This document shows positions 16,404-26,093 of a stretch of DNA of 64,000 nucleotides, one piece after another. Both the position numbers and the translations under genes were made by a program. Under the pieces are notes generated by a model. The model did not search any database and was not told where the DNA came from. It saw only the letters and a list, made by a program, of their open reading frames with translations. This DNA comes from Myxococcus eversor (GTDB lineage Bacteria; Myxococcota; Myxococcia; Myxococcales; Myxococcaceae): positions 124,001 to 188,000 of the forward strand of contig NZ_JAAIXY010000022.1 in the NCBI RefSeq assembly GCF_010894455.1. Direction: 5' to 3'. Every line of letters begins with the position of its first letter. Position 1 is the first letter of the stretch.

Positions 16404-17678
16404 ATGAAGGTGCCCGAGGTCCTCGAGCACCTGCCGGGCGTGGGCCCGCTGCTCGGCCGCATGGCGACCAGCCCCGAGGAGCCCCATCCTCGCAGGGACC
16501 CCACCCTCACCCTGCCGAGCCTCGACGCCTTCAAGCTGCCGACGACGGCCCGGCAGCTCGGGGACGGTCGCACGCTCATCGTTCGCAACCCGGAAGTCAG
16601 ACCTCCCACGGGCCCCGGCCTGTCGGTGATGAGCTACAACATCCTGCTCGGAGGCGAGCGTCGCGCGGCGCTGCTGGCGTACTTCGACGGGCTGGAGGCA
16701 GAAGGCCGCATGCCGGACGTCATCGGGCTGCAGGAGGCCAACGTCCCCATCTCCGTGTTGCTGTCGGCACGCTATGGCTTCCACCTGGCGTACTTCGGCC
16801 ATGACGGAGGCAACGGCGCGCGCCTCATCAACGGCAAGGCGTTCCTCACGCGACATCCGCTGGTGGACGCGGCCCACTTCACCTACTCCCTCTCCGACGC
16901 GGAGCGCGCCGCCGCCATCCAGCGCCGGGGTGGGGACGTCTGCGAGCTGCCGGAGGACCGGGGCGCGCTGTACGTCCGCCTGGAGGTCGGCGGACTGCCC
17001 GTCGTCCTCTACAACGTGCACCACACGCTGGGGGACTCCGCCATCAACGCGCACAACATGCGGCAGCTCAACTCGCTGCTGCGCCACCGGGAGGTCCCCC
17101 ACGCCGTGGCGCTGGGTGACTTCAACGCCAACACCGCCATCAAGCGCGGGGGCTCCTGGCTGATGGCCCACCTGATCACGTACGACGACACGGACACGGT
17201 GGAGGAGTACGCCGTGCGCTACGGCGAGCCTCACGCGAGTGTCGGCGACAAGGGCGTGGGCAACATCGCGGACCCTCGGCTGCGCCACGAATTGCACGTG
17301 ATGGAGCAGGGCCTGCCAGAGACCATCGCCCACGCCGCCGTGGCGCGCGTGCGCCTCGCAGAGGGGGCGATGATGACGCCGAAGCAGGCGTGCGCGGAGC
17401 TGCGCTCGGGGAAGGTGCCGCGCGGGAGTGAGCACTGGCTGCGGCTCCAGGACATCGCCGACAGCGCCACGCTCACCTCGCTGCCGGACGCGGCGGGCGT
17501 CGTGCCCGCCACGGGCAAGCGCTTCGACAACCTCTATGCCAGCCCGGAGCTGGAGCCCGTCCTCTTCGAGGTGGACCGGAGCACCGAGTCCTCGGACCAT
17601 CAGCCCGTCCTGGCGCACTACACGCTGAAGCCAGCGAAGACTCGCGACGGCAAGCCGACGCCTGGCAAGCCCACGTGA
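16404..17678 (+). CDS. Endonuclease/exonuclease/phosphatase (EEP) family hydrolase
   Basis: The product is 424 residues from the ATG at 16404 (CAGGAG 5 nt upstream). EEP enzymes are metal-dependent phosphodiesterases acting on nucleic acids, phosphoinositides or sphingolipids. Family motifs are LSVMSYNILLGG (metal-site Asn), MPDVIGLQEAN (metal-binding Glu), VVLYNVHHTLG, VALGDFNANT (catalytic Asp and Asn) and the closing ESSDHQPVLAH (Asp-His). About 90 residues between GDFNAN and the final motif are longer than in simple nucleases. There is no signal peptide. The substrate cannot be predicted. Confidence 0.85.
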   Translation: MKVPEVLEHLPGVGPLLGRMATSPEEPHPRRDPTLTLPSLDAFKLPTTARQLGDGRTLIVRNPEVRPPTGPGLSVMSYNILLGGERRAALLAYFDGLEAEGRMPDVIGLQEANVPISVLLSARYGFHLAYFGHDGGNGARLINGKAFLTRHPLVDAAHFTYSLSDAERAAAIQRRGGDVCELPEDRGALYVRLEVGGLPVVLYNVHHTLGDSAINAHNMRQLNSLLRHREVPHAVALGDFNANTAIKRGGSWLMAHLITYDDTDTVEEYAVRYGEPHASVGDKGVGNIADPRLRHELHVMEQGLPETIAHAAVARVRLAEGAMMTPKQACAELRSGKVPRGSEHWLRLQDIADSATLTSLPDAAGVVPATGKRFDNLYASPELEPVLFEVDRSTESSDHQPVLAHYTLKPAKTRDGKPTPGKPT

Positions 17679-17690
17679 GGCGCGGCGGCG

Positions 17691-18431
17691 TTACAAGAGG
17701 ACGAAGTCCACGTTCTTGAAGCCCCGGGTGCGCGCGCAGACCTCGTAGCCTTCGTGCGCGCCGTCGTCGTTGGTGTTGGCTTCGATGGTCTGGAACGTCT
17801 CTTCATCCACCTCGGTGACGATGCCCGCGTGGGCCCAGTCTCCGGGCGTGCGCCGCCGCAGGAAGAGGCTGCCCGGGCGGATGCGCGTGCGGTCCGGCGG
17901 CGCGCTCATCGTGGAGAGGAAGCTCGCCCGCGCGCGCCCCTGCGCCGCCAGCAGGTCACTGGAGAAGGTCCGCTCCAGCGGCATGGGCACGCCCAGCGTC
18001 CTCGCCGCTTGATGGAGACAGTACGTCGCGAAGCCGGCGGACCAGCACCAGGACGAGCCCTCATTGCCATCCAGGTACAGCCGCACCCACGGCCCGCGGT
18101 TGCGTCCACCGACTTCCCGGGGGAGCTGACGCAGGTGCTGCGCCGCGTACGCCACCGTCAGCGAGCCCAGGGAGCGGCCCGACACGGGAACTCCGGTGAG
18201 CGCGGCGCGCAGCGGTGACACCAGACGTTCGAAAGTCGCGGCATCGGCGACACCGGAGACGGGCAGCCCCGCGCGCGCCTGGAAGCGCTTGAGGGCCGCC
18301 TCCGTGGCGGCGCCGAATTCACCGTCGACGGCGACCGCGAAGCCATTCAGGGACAGCCACTCCTGGATGCGCCGCACGCCGGAGGACTCCTCACCCCGGC
18401 GATACACCTTGTCCAGCTCCAGCTCGCTCAT
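17691..18431 (-). CDS. Peptidoglycan-binding, CHAP-type amidase/peptidase
   Basis: The product is 246 residues. Residues 10-75 are a peptidoglycan-binding domain 1 (GVRRIQEWLSLNGFAVAVDG, FGAATEAALKRFQA). The C-terminal part resembles CHAP/NlpC-type Cys hydrolases: SSWCWSAGFATYC with the candidate nucleophile Cys129, WAHAGIVTEV with the His, and EANTNDDG with a polar third residue. Such enzymes cleave peptide cross-bridges or stem amides in cell walls. No signal peptide is present, so export would need another route (predatory or toxin-like delivery is speculation). It converges on the EEP gene with a 12-nt gap. Confidence 0.83.
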   Translation of the reverse strand: MSELELDKVYRRGEESSGVRRIQEWLSLNGFAVAVDGEFGAATEAALKRFQARAGLPVSGVADAATFERLVSPLRAALTGVPVSGRSLGSLTVAYAAQHLRQLPREVGGRNRGPWVRLYLDGNEGSSWCWSAGFATYCLHQAARTLGVPMPLERTFSSDLLAAQGRARASFLSTMSAPPDRTRIRPGSLFLRRRTPGDWAHAGIVTEVDEETFQTIEANTNDDGAHEGYEVCARTRGFKNVDFVLL

Positions 18432-18514
18432 GGGGCCCCCGCCAGCCGCTGCATGGCCGCGCGCACCATCCTGGCACCGCGTCGAGTCACCGCGCCAGGA
18501 GGGCCGCCCCGACC

Positions 18515-18847
18515 TCAGCGCGGAGGTGCTTCACCCGGCACATCGCGGTCATCCACCGAACGTTCCCGGTCCTCTTCCGTGTGGTTCGGCACCGGCGTGG
18601 CCGCGTCGCTCGCCGCGCCCGAACCGCCAATGCCTTCCTTGAAACCTTGCGAGGCCTCCTCCGCGGCGGTCTTCATGTCCTTCGCCGCCTCGCGCGTGCC
18701 GTCGCGCACCTCCCTCGCCGCGTTCCCCACCTCGCGGCCAACCTCACGGGAGTTGTCGCGCACCTTCGTGTCATCGCAGCCCGTGAAGGCCACCAGTGAC
18801 GTCCCCAGGCCCACAAGCGTGAGCCACTGCCAGCGTGTCCGTGCCAT
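18515..18847 (-). CDS. Small lipoprotein with an amphipathic helix
   Basis: The product is 110 residues from the ATG at 18847, with GGGAGG 6 nt upstream; longer upstream extensions lack family-like sequence. The signal MARTRWQWLTLVGLGTSL ends in a FTGC lipobox. The mature part has a repeated charged helix (REVGREVGNAAREVRDGTRE, AAKDMKTAAEEASQGFKEGI) reminiscent of apolipoprotein/LEA-like sequences, then a flexible acidic tail. It probably sits in an envelope membrane; its role is unknown. Confidence 0.68.
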   Translation of the reverse strand: MARTRWQWLTLVGLGTSLVAFTGCDDTKVRDNSREVGREVGNAAREVRDGTREAAKDMKTAAEEASQGFKEGIGGSGAASDAATPVPNHTEEDRERSVDDRDVPGEAPPR

Positions 18848-19058
18848 CTCTCGCCTCCCGCGCTCGTGTCGCGTGCGTGTGGTCAGGACGCCAAGGTAGG
18901 CATGGGAGCACGTGAGAGCGGCCCTGCGAGCAGGCGCCCCTCCTCTCGTCGCGGGAGCGCCCGTCTCGAAATGACGCACCGCGCCCGACTGTCCGGTGGC
19001 CCTCGTGTCGGAGGCTTCCGGGTGGAAGTGGACAGAACGACGGGCCTAGGCTCGGCGC

Positions 19059-20801
19059 ATGGACCTCATCGTCGAGAACGGACTCGTATTCGATGGTCTG
19101 GGCAACGCACCGCGCAAGCTGAACGTGGGCATCCGCGGAGGCACGGTCGCCGCCCTCACGGAAGGGCCGATTGAGCGCGGGCCGAACACGCGCGTCATCG
19201 ACGCCGCCGGCCACTGGGTGACGCCCGGCTTCATCGACCTGCACACCCACTACGACGCCGAGGTGGAGCTGGCTCCATCGCTCTCCGAGTCGGTGCGCCA
19301 CGGCGTCACCACCGTGGTGGTGGGGAGCTGCTCGCTCAGCCTCGCGGTGGGAAAGCCCGAGGACCTGGCGGACATGTTCTGCCGCGTGGAGGCCATCCCC
19401 TACGACGCCGTCCGCACGCTCCTGGAGGAGCGAAAGACGTGGGACACGCTGGGCGGCTACCTGGAACACCTGGAGACGCTCCCGCTGGGACCCAACGTCG
19501 CGTCCATGCTGGGACACTCCGCGCTGCGTGCGCACGCCATGGGCCTGCATCGCAGCCTGGAGCCGGGGCTGCGTCCCACCGAGGACGAGCTGCGCCGCAT
19601 GGAGGCGATGGTCACCGAGGGCTTGGACCTGGGCTACCTGGGCATGTCCATCATGACGCTCAAGTGGGACAAGATGGGCGGCTCGCGCGATGTCCGCAGC
19701 AGGCCCCTGCCCTCCACCTACGCGCGCTGGAGCGAGTACCGCCGACTGACGAAGCTGCTGCGCGAGCGGGGCCGCGTCTTCCAGGGCGTGCCCAACATCA
19801 GCACCAAGGTGAACGTGGTGCTGTTCCTGCTGGAGAGCATGGGCCTGTTCCGCAAGACGCTGAAGACGACGGTCATCTCGATGATGGACCCGCGCGCCAG
19901 CCGGGGCATCCACCGGCTCATCGGAGTCCTGTCGCGCGCGGCCAACACGCTGTTCGGCGCGAACTTCCGCTGGCAGGCCCTGCCGGAGGTGTTCGACTTG
20001 TGGGCGGACGGCATCGACCTGGTCGTCTTCGAGGAGTTCGGCGCGGGCGCGGCGGCCCTGCACCTTCAGGACGCGGCCTCGCGCGCGGGGCTCTTGAAGG
20101 ACCCGGAGTATCGCTCGCGCTTCCGGAGCCAGTGGACCAACCGCTTCCTGCCGCGCGCCTTCCACCGCGACTTCAACCAGTCGCGCATCCTCGCGTGCCC
20201 GGACGCCAGCATGGTGGACAAGTCCTTCGCGCAGGTGGCCCAGGAGCAGGGCCGCGACGCGGTGGACGTGTTCCTGGACCTGGTGGCCACGCATGGGGAC
20301 GCGCTGCGCTGGTACACCGTCATGGCCAACGACAGGCGCGAGGAGCTGGAGTTCATCTGCCAGCACCCGGACATCCTCGTCGGCTTCTCCGACGCGGGAG
20401 CGCACCTGCGCAACATGGCGCACTACAACTTCCCGCTGCGCCTCTTGCGGCTGGTGCGCGAGGCCCAGAAGCGCGGCGAGCCCTTCATGACGGTGGAGCG
20501 CGCGGTGCACCGGCTCACCGGCGAGATTGGCGAGTGGTTCGGTCTGGACGCGGGCGTGCTCGCGGAGGGCAGCCGCGCGGACCTCGTCGTCATCAACCCC
20601 GAGGGCCTGGACGCGAAGCTCGACGAAATCGCGGAGGCGCCCATGGAGAACTTCGGCGGCTTCGTCCGGCTGGTGCGCCGCAATGACGCCGCGGTGAAGG
20701 CGGTGCTCATCTCCGGACGCGAGGCGGTGACGGAAGGCGCGGTGTCACCGGCCCTGGGCCAGGAGCGCGGCTTCGGACAGGTGCTCCGCGCGAGGGCATG
20801 A
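19059..20801 (+). CDS. N-acyl-D-amino-acid deacylase (amidohydrolase family)
   Basis: The product is 580 residues. The amidohydrolase signature appears in the order VIDAAGHWVTPGFIDLHTHY (the two metal His), GVTTVVVGSCSLSLA, SMLGHSALRAHAMG and VGFSDAGAHLRNMA (the late Asp), with the C-terminal strand GSRADLVVINPEGL. Family members hydrolyse N-acyl-D-amino acids to a fatty or acetic acid plus the D-amino acid. A convergent FAD enzyme of the D-amino-acid oxidase family ends 3 nt away, which fits a two-step breakdown of acylated D-amino acids. The exact acyl and side-chain preference is not readable. Confidence 0.86.
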   Translation: MDLIVENGLVFDGLGNAPRKLNVGIRGGTVAALTEGPIERGPNTRVIDAAGHWVTPGFIDLHTHYDAEVELAPSLSESVRHGVTTVVVGSCSLSLAVGKPEDLADMFCRVEAIPYDAVRTLLEERKTWDTLGGYLEHLETLPLGPNVASMLGHSALRAHAMGLHRSLEPGLRPTEDELRRMEAMVTEGLDLGYLGMSIMTLKWDKMGGSRDVRSRPLPSTYARWSEYRRLTKLLRERGRVFQGVPNISTKVNVVLFLLESMGLFRKTLKTTVISMMDPRASRGIHRLIGVLSRAANTLFGANFRWQALPEVFDLWADGIDLVVFEEFGAGAAALHLQDAASRAGLLKDPEYRSRFRSQWTNRFLPRAFHRDFNQSRILACPDASMVDKSFAQVAQEQGRDAVDVFLDLVATHGDALRWYTVMANDRREELEFICQHPDILVGFSDAGAHLRNMAHYNFPLRLLRLVREAQKRGEPFMTVERAVHRLTGEIGEWFGLDAGVLAEGSRADLVVINPEGLDAKLDEIAEAPMENFGGFVRLVRRNDAAVKAVLISGREAVTEGAVSPALGQERGFGQVLRARA

Positions 20802-20803
20802 CT

Positions 20804-21754
20804 TCAGCGGGCGTGCGCGGAGACGAGTTGGACGACCTCCTCCGCGCACCCCCACGACAGCGTCACACCCGCGCCGCCGTGGCCGTAGTCATGCACCACG
20901 ACGCGCTCCCCGAAGACCTCCGCCTCCAGTCGCACGGTGGGACGGCCGGGGCGCAGCCCCACCTTGTGCTCCACGACGTTCAGCGGCGCGCCCGGAGGCA
21001 GGAGCGGCGCGTTGCGCTCCAGGATGCCCCGGGCCGCCTCCGCGTCGGGGACGAGTGACGCGTTCCCCTCCTCCACCGTGCCGCCGAGGATGCAGTCGTG
21101 GGCGCGGGGAATGACGTAGGCGATGCCGTGCTCGCACTCGTCGTCGAAGATGAAGCGGTCCGTGGGAGGCGGCGTCACCCGCAGCACCTCACCCCGCACC
21201 GGAAACAGCGTCTCGTCACCCACGAGTTCGCGCGCCCCCAGGCCCGTACAGTTCACCACGAGGGACGCGCGCGCCCATGCCTCCTCCAGCGAGCGCACCT
21301 CTCGCTGGACGACGTGGCCCCCCAGCTCGCGCAGGCGCCCCATGAGGAACGGCAGGTAGCGCGGCATCTCGATGACAGGCGCGGTGAAGTGATAACCCTC
21401 CAACACACCCGGCGGCAGCTCATCCGCGCGCGCCCGACGGAAGTCCGGCACGCTGTCGCGCCACCACGGGTCCTCGACGTGACGCCGGAACACCTCCACG
21501 CCGGGGACGCTCAGGATGCCCGCGGAGGGCTGCTCGCGCGAGAGCGACTCCAGCACGGTATATGTCCGCTTCGCCCACGCATTGACGCGCTCCTGCGGCC
21601 ACGCCCGGTAGGGATACCAGACGGCCGCGGCGACATCCGACGTCGTGTGCGGCGTCAGCTCTCGCGCCCACACCTCCACCGAGTGCCCGGCCTCCAGCAA
21701 CCGGATGCCGCACGACAGGCCCGACACACCACCGCCGAGGATGACGATGAACAT
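20804..21754 (-). CDS. FAD-dependent D-amino-acid oxidase
   Basis: The product is 316 residues, close to the usual length. The N-terminal dinucleotide fold is FIVILGGGVSGLSCGIRLLE. Family blocks follow: TSDVAAAVWYPYRA, VVNCTGLGARELVGD, VRGEVLRVTPP, YVIPRAHDCILGGTVEEGN and the C-terminal VHDYGHGGAGVTLSWG. The enzyme oxidises D-amino acids to 2-oxo acids with ammonia and H2O2. It converges tail-to-tail with the deacylase gene (2 nt between them). There is no targeting signal. D-aspartate versus neutral D-amino acids cannot be decided. Confidence 0.92.
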   Translation of the reverse strand: MFIVILGGGVSGLSCGIRLLEAGHSVEVWARELTPHTTSDVAAAVWYPYRAWPQERVNAWAKRTYTVLESLSREQPSAGILSVPGVEVFRRHVEDPWWRDSVPDFRRARADELPPGVLEGYHFTAPVIEMPRYLPFLMGRLRELGGHVVQREVRSLEEAWARASLVVNCTGLGARELVGDETLFPVRGEVLRVTPPPTDRFIFDDECEHGIAYVIPRAHDCILGGTVEEGNASLVPDAEAARGILERNAPLLPPGAPLNVVEHKVGLRPGRPTVRLEAEVFGERVVVHDYGHGGAGVTLSWGCAEEVVQLVSAHAR

Positions 21755-21920
21755 GGCGTCACCCTAGCTCCGGGAGGCCCCTCGGGCTTCGCCAACGCAC
21801 ACCCGGGTCGTCTTGACTCAGGCCGTCAACTCCAACCCGGCGCGCATTTCACTGACACGATTTCCGCCACGATTTGTTCCCCTCATACGTTATGGCTTAA
21901 GACTCGGAGTCTCAGTGACG

Positions 21921-21944
21921 GCTCCACGCCATGGGACGTGGAGC
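21921..21944. promoter_or_regulatory. Inverted repeat upstream of the CHAT gene
   Basis: GCTCCACG and CGTGGAGC, with an 8-nt spacer, end 5 nt before the GGGGAGGG ribosome-binding site that decides the start at 21964. It may be an operator or 5'-UTR hairpin. Confidence 0.4.
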
Positions 21945-21963
21945 GACGGGGAGGGTCCAGCGA

Positions 21964-24729
21964 ATGGCGGCAGAGCTGGATGCACCAGGGAAGTCCACTC
22001 GCGGGCGACGCGCCCCGCGCCTGCGTGCGTGGCATTTGCTGCCCCTGCTGGTCTTCCCCGCCCTCCTCATCGCTCGCTCCGGGCCGCTGACAGACCGTCG
22101 CGACGAGCTGCTGTGGCTCACCGACACCCGCACCCGTCCGCTGGAGCCCCGACTCAGCGTCCCCGCCGCGGATGTGCACCGCCCCTATGTCCGGCCCCGC
22201 GAGGAGCGTCCCTCCATCGCCGTGCCCCTGAGGGAGCTGGCCCGACTGGAGGAGAGCGGAGACCGCGCGGGCATCGCCGCGTCCTACCTCCTTCATGGAG
22301 ATCCACAGCAAGGCCTCGCGCACCTCGCGCACGCGCCGCCGTCGCTCAATCGCGACAACGACCAGGCCGTCGCCGCCTTCCTGCTCAAGCGCCATGACGA
22401 GGCGCTGACCTCGCTCGACGGAATCCTGGAGACCTCGCCCCGTCATCCGCAGGCCTTGTGGAACCGGGCGCTCGTGCTGCGGGAGATGGGGCTGCACCTG
22501 CTCGCGGCCTCCGTCTTCGACCAGGTCGCCGCCCTGGGTGAGCCCGGCTGGAGCACGGAGGCCCGTGAGCACGCCGCCTCGCTGCGGGCGTCCGTGAGTC
22601 AGCGGGACACGTCCTGGAAGCGCACGCTGGCCGCGCTCACGAAGCTGGCCCAGGACCCCACGCTCCCCATTCCTCTGGAAGAGGCCCGCCAGCATCCCGG
22701 CATCTCTCGCGGCCTCTTCTACGACGCCGTGCGCACCGCGCCCACGTCCGCCCGGGTGCTGGCGCTCCTGCCTCTCGCGGAGCTGTTGGACCGCATCCAC
22801 GGTGGCACCGCCCTGGCGGACCACACGCGCGCCGTGGCCACACGGGACTTCACGCGCCGCGCGCCACTGGCCGCCGAGTACGCGCGACTCGTGCGCGAGC
22901 GCCAGCCCGCCTCGGCGGAGTTCCTCACCCGCCTGCGCGGCGCGGGTGAACAGGACCTGCTGCTCGGCGCGCGCCTGCTGTCGCCGGAGGCCCAGAGCCC
23001 GCCCGAGGAGCTGGAGAAGCTGGCCCGCGAGTGGGATGACCCGTGGATCCACCTGCTGGTGCAGGACGAGCTCGCGCGGCAGGAGGGCTTCGCGGGCGAG
23101 TCGTGGCGGGCGGACCAGCGCCTCAAGGCCGCGCTGACGTTCTGTCGCGAGAAGCGGCTGCGCCCGCGTTGCTCGGACCTGCTGCGCAAGATGAGCCACA
23201 GCGCCACGTCCGCCAACCGGCTGTCGGAAGCCGAGGAGACGGCCCTGGCGAGCTGGCGCGAAGCCCAGGCGATGGGCGAGTGGGGGCTGGAGTCCGCGGC
23301 CCTGCGCGCGCTCGCCCAGGCGGCCCGCTTCCAGTTCCGCGTGGCCTCCGCGCGCGCATACCTGTTGGAGTATCTGGCGAGAGATCCGGACTCCTGCGGC
23401 GTGAAGAACTACGTCCACCGCAACCTGGCGTCCCTGGAGCTGATGCGGCTGAGGCCCAAGGAGGCCCGCCGCGCCATGGTGCTCGCGCAGGAGTGCGCCA
23501 CGTCCGTGGACCTCATCGGCGCCTGGACCCTCACCGACCTGATGCGGATGGACCCTCGGCCCGAGGACGCGGCGCAGATCAGCGCGGAGCTGGCCCGGGC
23601 CGAGGCGAAACGGGAGACTCCCGGTCGCCGCATGCTCGCCCAACTGGTGCGGGCGCGCTTCGAGCTGCTGAAGGACCGGAAGCAGGGCAATGAGCGGCTC
23701 GCCGCCCTCATCAAGCAGGCCGCGCCGTTGCTGGCGACGGACGCGGACGCGCGCGACGCGGTGGCGGTGGCCTACCAGACGATGGCCGTCACGGCTGGCG
23801 AGGCGGGCGCATTCTCCGAGGTACCGGGCGTCGTGGCCAGGCACCTGGGCGTCACCAGTCCCAAGCAGTGCGCGCTCATCGCCGCGACGGAAGCCGAGCG
23901 CACCGTGGTGGTCGCGCTCGGGCCCCGGGGCCAGGTGCTCGGTCACCATGACGCCTCCCGCAAGGAGCCGCTGGGAGAAGACCTGTCCGGGCTGGTGCCG
24001 GAGAAGCTCTTGACGCTGTTGCGCACGTGCCCTCGGGTGGACGTGCTCGCGGCGCCTCCGCTGGACAGCCGGGCCGGACTGCTCCCGCCGGAGATGGCGT
24101 GGAGCTACCGCGTGGCCACGGGCGTCGCGGCGGAGCCGAAGACGAAGCCGCCCCCGCCCTTGCACCTGGTGGTGGCCAACGTGGAGACGCCCTCGGGACT
24201 GGGGCTGGCGCGACTGTCCTCGTGGGAGTCCACGCCCGCGCCCATCGGCCAGTCGATGGAGCTGTCCGGCGCGCAGGCCACGCCCTCGCGCGTGCTGGAG
24301 GCGATGGCGCGGGCCACCGACATCGAGTTCCACGCGCACGGAGTGGTGGACCGCAGCCTGTCCGAAGCCCCCGTCATCGCCCTGGCTCCCGAATATGACG
24401 GGCGCTACGCGTTGACCTCGGAGGCGCTGAAGCAGGTGCGCCTGGAGGGTTCGCCGGTGGTGCTGCTGGGCGCTTGCAGCGCGGCGCGGCTGCCGCCCCT
24501 GTTGCATCAGACGTCATCACTGCCCCAGGCCTTCGTCGGCGCGGGGGCACGCGCGGTGTTCGCGGCGACGGTGGATATCCCGGACTCGGCGGGCCGCTTC
24601 TTCCAGGGCGTCCGGGAGCGCATCCACGCGGGGGCGACACCGGCGGTGGCATTGCGCGCGGAGCGGCTGCGCTGGCTGCGCGAGGTGAAGGGCGCGCCGT
24701 GGGTGACGCGCGTCTTGTTGTATGAGTAG
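21964..24729 (+). CDS. Membrane-anchored TPR-CHAT protease-like protein
   Basis: The product is 921 residues. GGGGAGGG lies 8 nt before the ATG at 21964, preferred over an ATG 33 nt earlier. One transmembrane segment near the N-terminus (AWHLLPLLVFPALLIARSG) is followed by about 600 residues of TPR-like helices (for example PRHPQALWNRALVLREMGLH). The C-terminal CHAT domain holds the caspase-type dyad: His792 in EFHAHGVVD and Cys838 in VVLLGACSAARL, then the conserved AFVGAGARAVFAATVDIPD. CHAT domains are caspase-like proteases; some TPR-CHAT proteins cut a partner protein when triggered. Two further genes follow in the same direction and may encode partners or substrates. Confidence 0.88.
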   Translation: MAAELDAPGKSTRGRRAPRLRAWHLLPLLVFPALLIARSGPLTDRRDELLWLTDTRTRPLEPRLSVPAADVHRPYVRPREERPSIAVPLRELARLEESGDRAGIAASYLLHGDPQQGLAHLAHAPPSLNRDNDQAVAAFLLKRHDEALTSLDGILETSPRHPQALWNRALVLREMGLHLLAASVFDQVAALGEPGWSTEAREHAASLRASVSQRDTSWKRTLAALTKLAQDPTLPIPLEEARQHPGISRGLFYDAVRTAPTSARVLALLPLAELLDRIHGGTALADHTRAVATRDFTRRAPLAAEYARLVRERQPASAEFLTRLRGAGEQDLLLGARLLSPEAQSPPEELEKLAREWDDPWIHLLVQDELARQEGFAGESWRADQRLKAALTFCREKRLRPRCSDLLRKMSHSATSANRLSEAEETALASWREAQAMGEWGLESAALRALAQAARFQFRVASARAYLLEYLARDPDSCGVKNYVHRNLASLELMRLRPKEARRAMVLAQECATSVDLIGAWTLTDLMRMDPRPEDAAQISAELARAEAKRETPGRRMLAQLVRARFELLKDRKQGNERLAALIKQAAPLLATDADARDAVAVAYQTMAVTAGEAGAFSEVPGVVARHLGVTSPKQCALIAATEAERTVVVALGPRGQVLGHHDASRKEPLGEDLSGLVPEKLLTLLRTCPRVDVLAAPPLDSRAGLLPPEMAWSYRVATGVAAEPKTKPPPPLHLVVANVETPSGLGLARLSSWESTPAPIGQSMELSGAQATPSRVLEAMARATDIEFHAHGVVDRSLSEAPVIALAPEYDGRYALTSEALKQVRLEGSPVVLLGACSAARLPPLLHQTSSLPQAFVGAGARAVFAATVDIPDSAGRFFQGVRERIHAGATPAVALRAERLRWLREVKGAPWVTRVLLYE

Positions 24730-24813
24730 GACCACCGGCGGCCCGTGGGGGTGTCGCCGGAGGCCGTGACGCAGTGTCCGTGCCCCTCCGGCACGGGCAA
24801 GGGGGGGGTGGAC

Positions 24814-26085
24814 ATGCACATCGCGGAACCGCTGGCCATCTACAGCCTGCACTTCGACCGAGGAGACGCGGACAGCGGCACGGTTGCCTTGTGGAGCCCC
24901 ATCACCGACACCCGATTGGGAGAACAGCCGGAGTGGATTCGGGACCACCGCGCCGAGCCCATCGCCTACGTGCGCGGCGCGCGGCCCTCCGTCCAGGTCT
25001 CCCTGCTCGCGAACCACTTCGTCCCCGCGTCGTTCGAGCTGAGCGCCTTCGGCCGCTCTCTGTCCCCGGCCCATGGCCCGGACACGCCCATCCGCTGGCT
25101 CGGGCCGCACCCGGTGACGCTGGAGCGCACGGCGGGCTGGAGCACGCTCGCGGAGCCGGTGCCCTTCAACCGGCCGCTGCCCAACCACATCGGCACGCAC
25201 TCGCTGGAGCTCCAGTGGGTGGCCGAGTGGACGGACGCGGACGGCAGCGCGCGCCAGCTCTTCCTGGGCAACAGCCGACATGAGCTGTTCACCACCGGCG
25301 CGCCCATGCGCGAAGGAGGCGCGGGTGCGCCGCCCTCCGGGGCCTATGTGCCGCTGGTGCGCTGGTCCTCCCGCTGGTGCGCGGGGCTGGAGTCGCGCAA
25401 GGACATCTGCGACGCGCTGCTGCGAGGCCTGCCGGAGACGGGGCTTCGCTACGGCGTGCCCGCGTGGACGGTGCGCCACATGCTGACGGTGGGCGGCGGC
25501 ATGTGCGGCGGCTGGTATCAGCTCTTCCAGCAGCTGGCCAACTGTCAGGGCGTGACGCTGGAGGGCCGCACGCTGCACCTGGTGCCCAAGGACGACCCGC
25601 GCACGGACGAGGTGCGCTGGGAGGCGATGGTGGCGGTGGCGCCGGGCATCAACCAGCTCGAGCCCAGCCGCCTGACGCGCCTGCAGGGGCGCTTCCATGA
25701 CTGCGTGCGCTATCCCTTCGCGCCGGACGAACCCGTGGAGCTGCTGGGCCGCGTGGAGTCCCGGTATGTCTTCATGGCTGGCTGGGACGACGGCCATTGC
25801 CTCAACTTCCTGGAGGATTCAGGGCGGCTGTATCTCTACGACGCCTGCTTCCGGACAGAGGCGGTGGAGCTGGACATGCCGCTGCCCTCGGCGGATGGCC
25901 GCCCCGTCAGACTGGGCGCGGAGTCCTCCTTCCGACGCCGCTACCTGCATCCGACGCTGCCCTTCCTCATGGGGACGCTGCGCGCGAACGGAAGACTCTG
26001 GGAGGTGGACCTGGGGCGCAACGAGTTCGGCATCACCGTCGGGACGGAGCAGGTCCCGGAGATAGACATCATGTGGACACGCTAG
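24814..26085 (+). CDS. Transglutaminase-fold Cys enzyme candidate
   Basis: The product is 424 residues from the ATG at 24814, which has a long G-run 6-7 nt upstream. A GTG at 24745, 15 nt after the CHAT stop, is an alternative. The N-terminal half is beta-rich and unassigned. The C-terminal half has the transglutaminase-like triad order: Cys231 in GGGMCGGWYQLFQQ, His328 in DDGHCLNFLE and Asp343 in LYLYDACF. The His-Asp spacing is typical. Proteins of this fold act as Cys proteases, amidases or cross-linkers. It sits between the CHAT gene and a small helical gene, probably in one operon. Confidence 0.7.
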   Translation: MHIAEPLAIYSLHFDRGDADSGTVALWSPITDTRLGEQPEWIRDHRAEPIAYVRGARPSVQVSLLANHFVPASFELSAFGRSLSPAHGPDTPIRWLGPHPVTLERTAGWSTLAEPVPFNRPLPNHIGTHSLELQWVAEWTDADGSARQLFLGNSRHELFTTGAPMREGGAGAPPSGAYVPLVRWSSRWCAGLESRKDICDALLRGLPETGLRYGVPAWTVRHMLTVGGGMCGGWYQLFQQLANCQGVTLEGRTLHLVPKDDPRTDEVRWEAMVAVAPGINQLEPSRLTRLQGRFHDCVRYPFAPDEPVELLGRVESRYVFMAGWDDGHCLNFLEDSGRLYLYDACFRTEAVELDMPLPSADGRPVRLGAESSFRRRYLHPTLPFLMGTLRANGRLWEVDLGRNEFGITVGTEQVPEIDIMWTR

Positions 26086-26093
26086 GAGTTGTC

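Noticed and set aside
24745..24813. CPCPSGTGK resembling a SEC-C zinc motif upstream of the transglutaminase-fold protein
   Set aside because: The motif is incomplete (no second Cys/His pair) and lies before the best-supported start codon.
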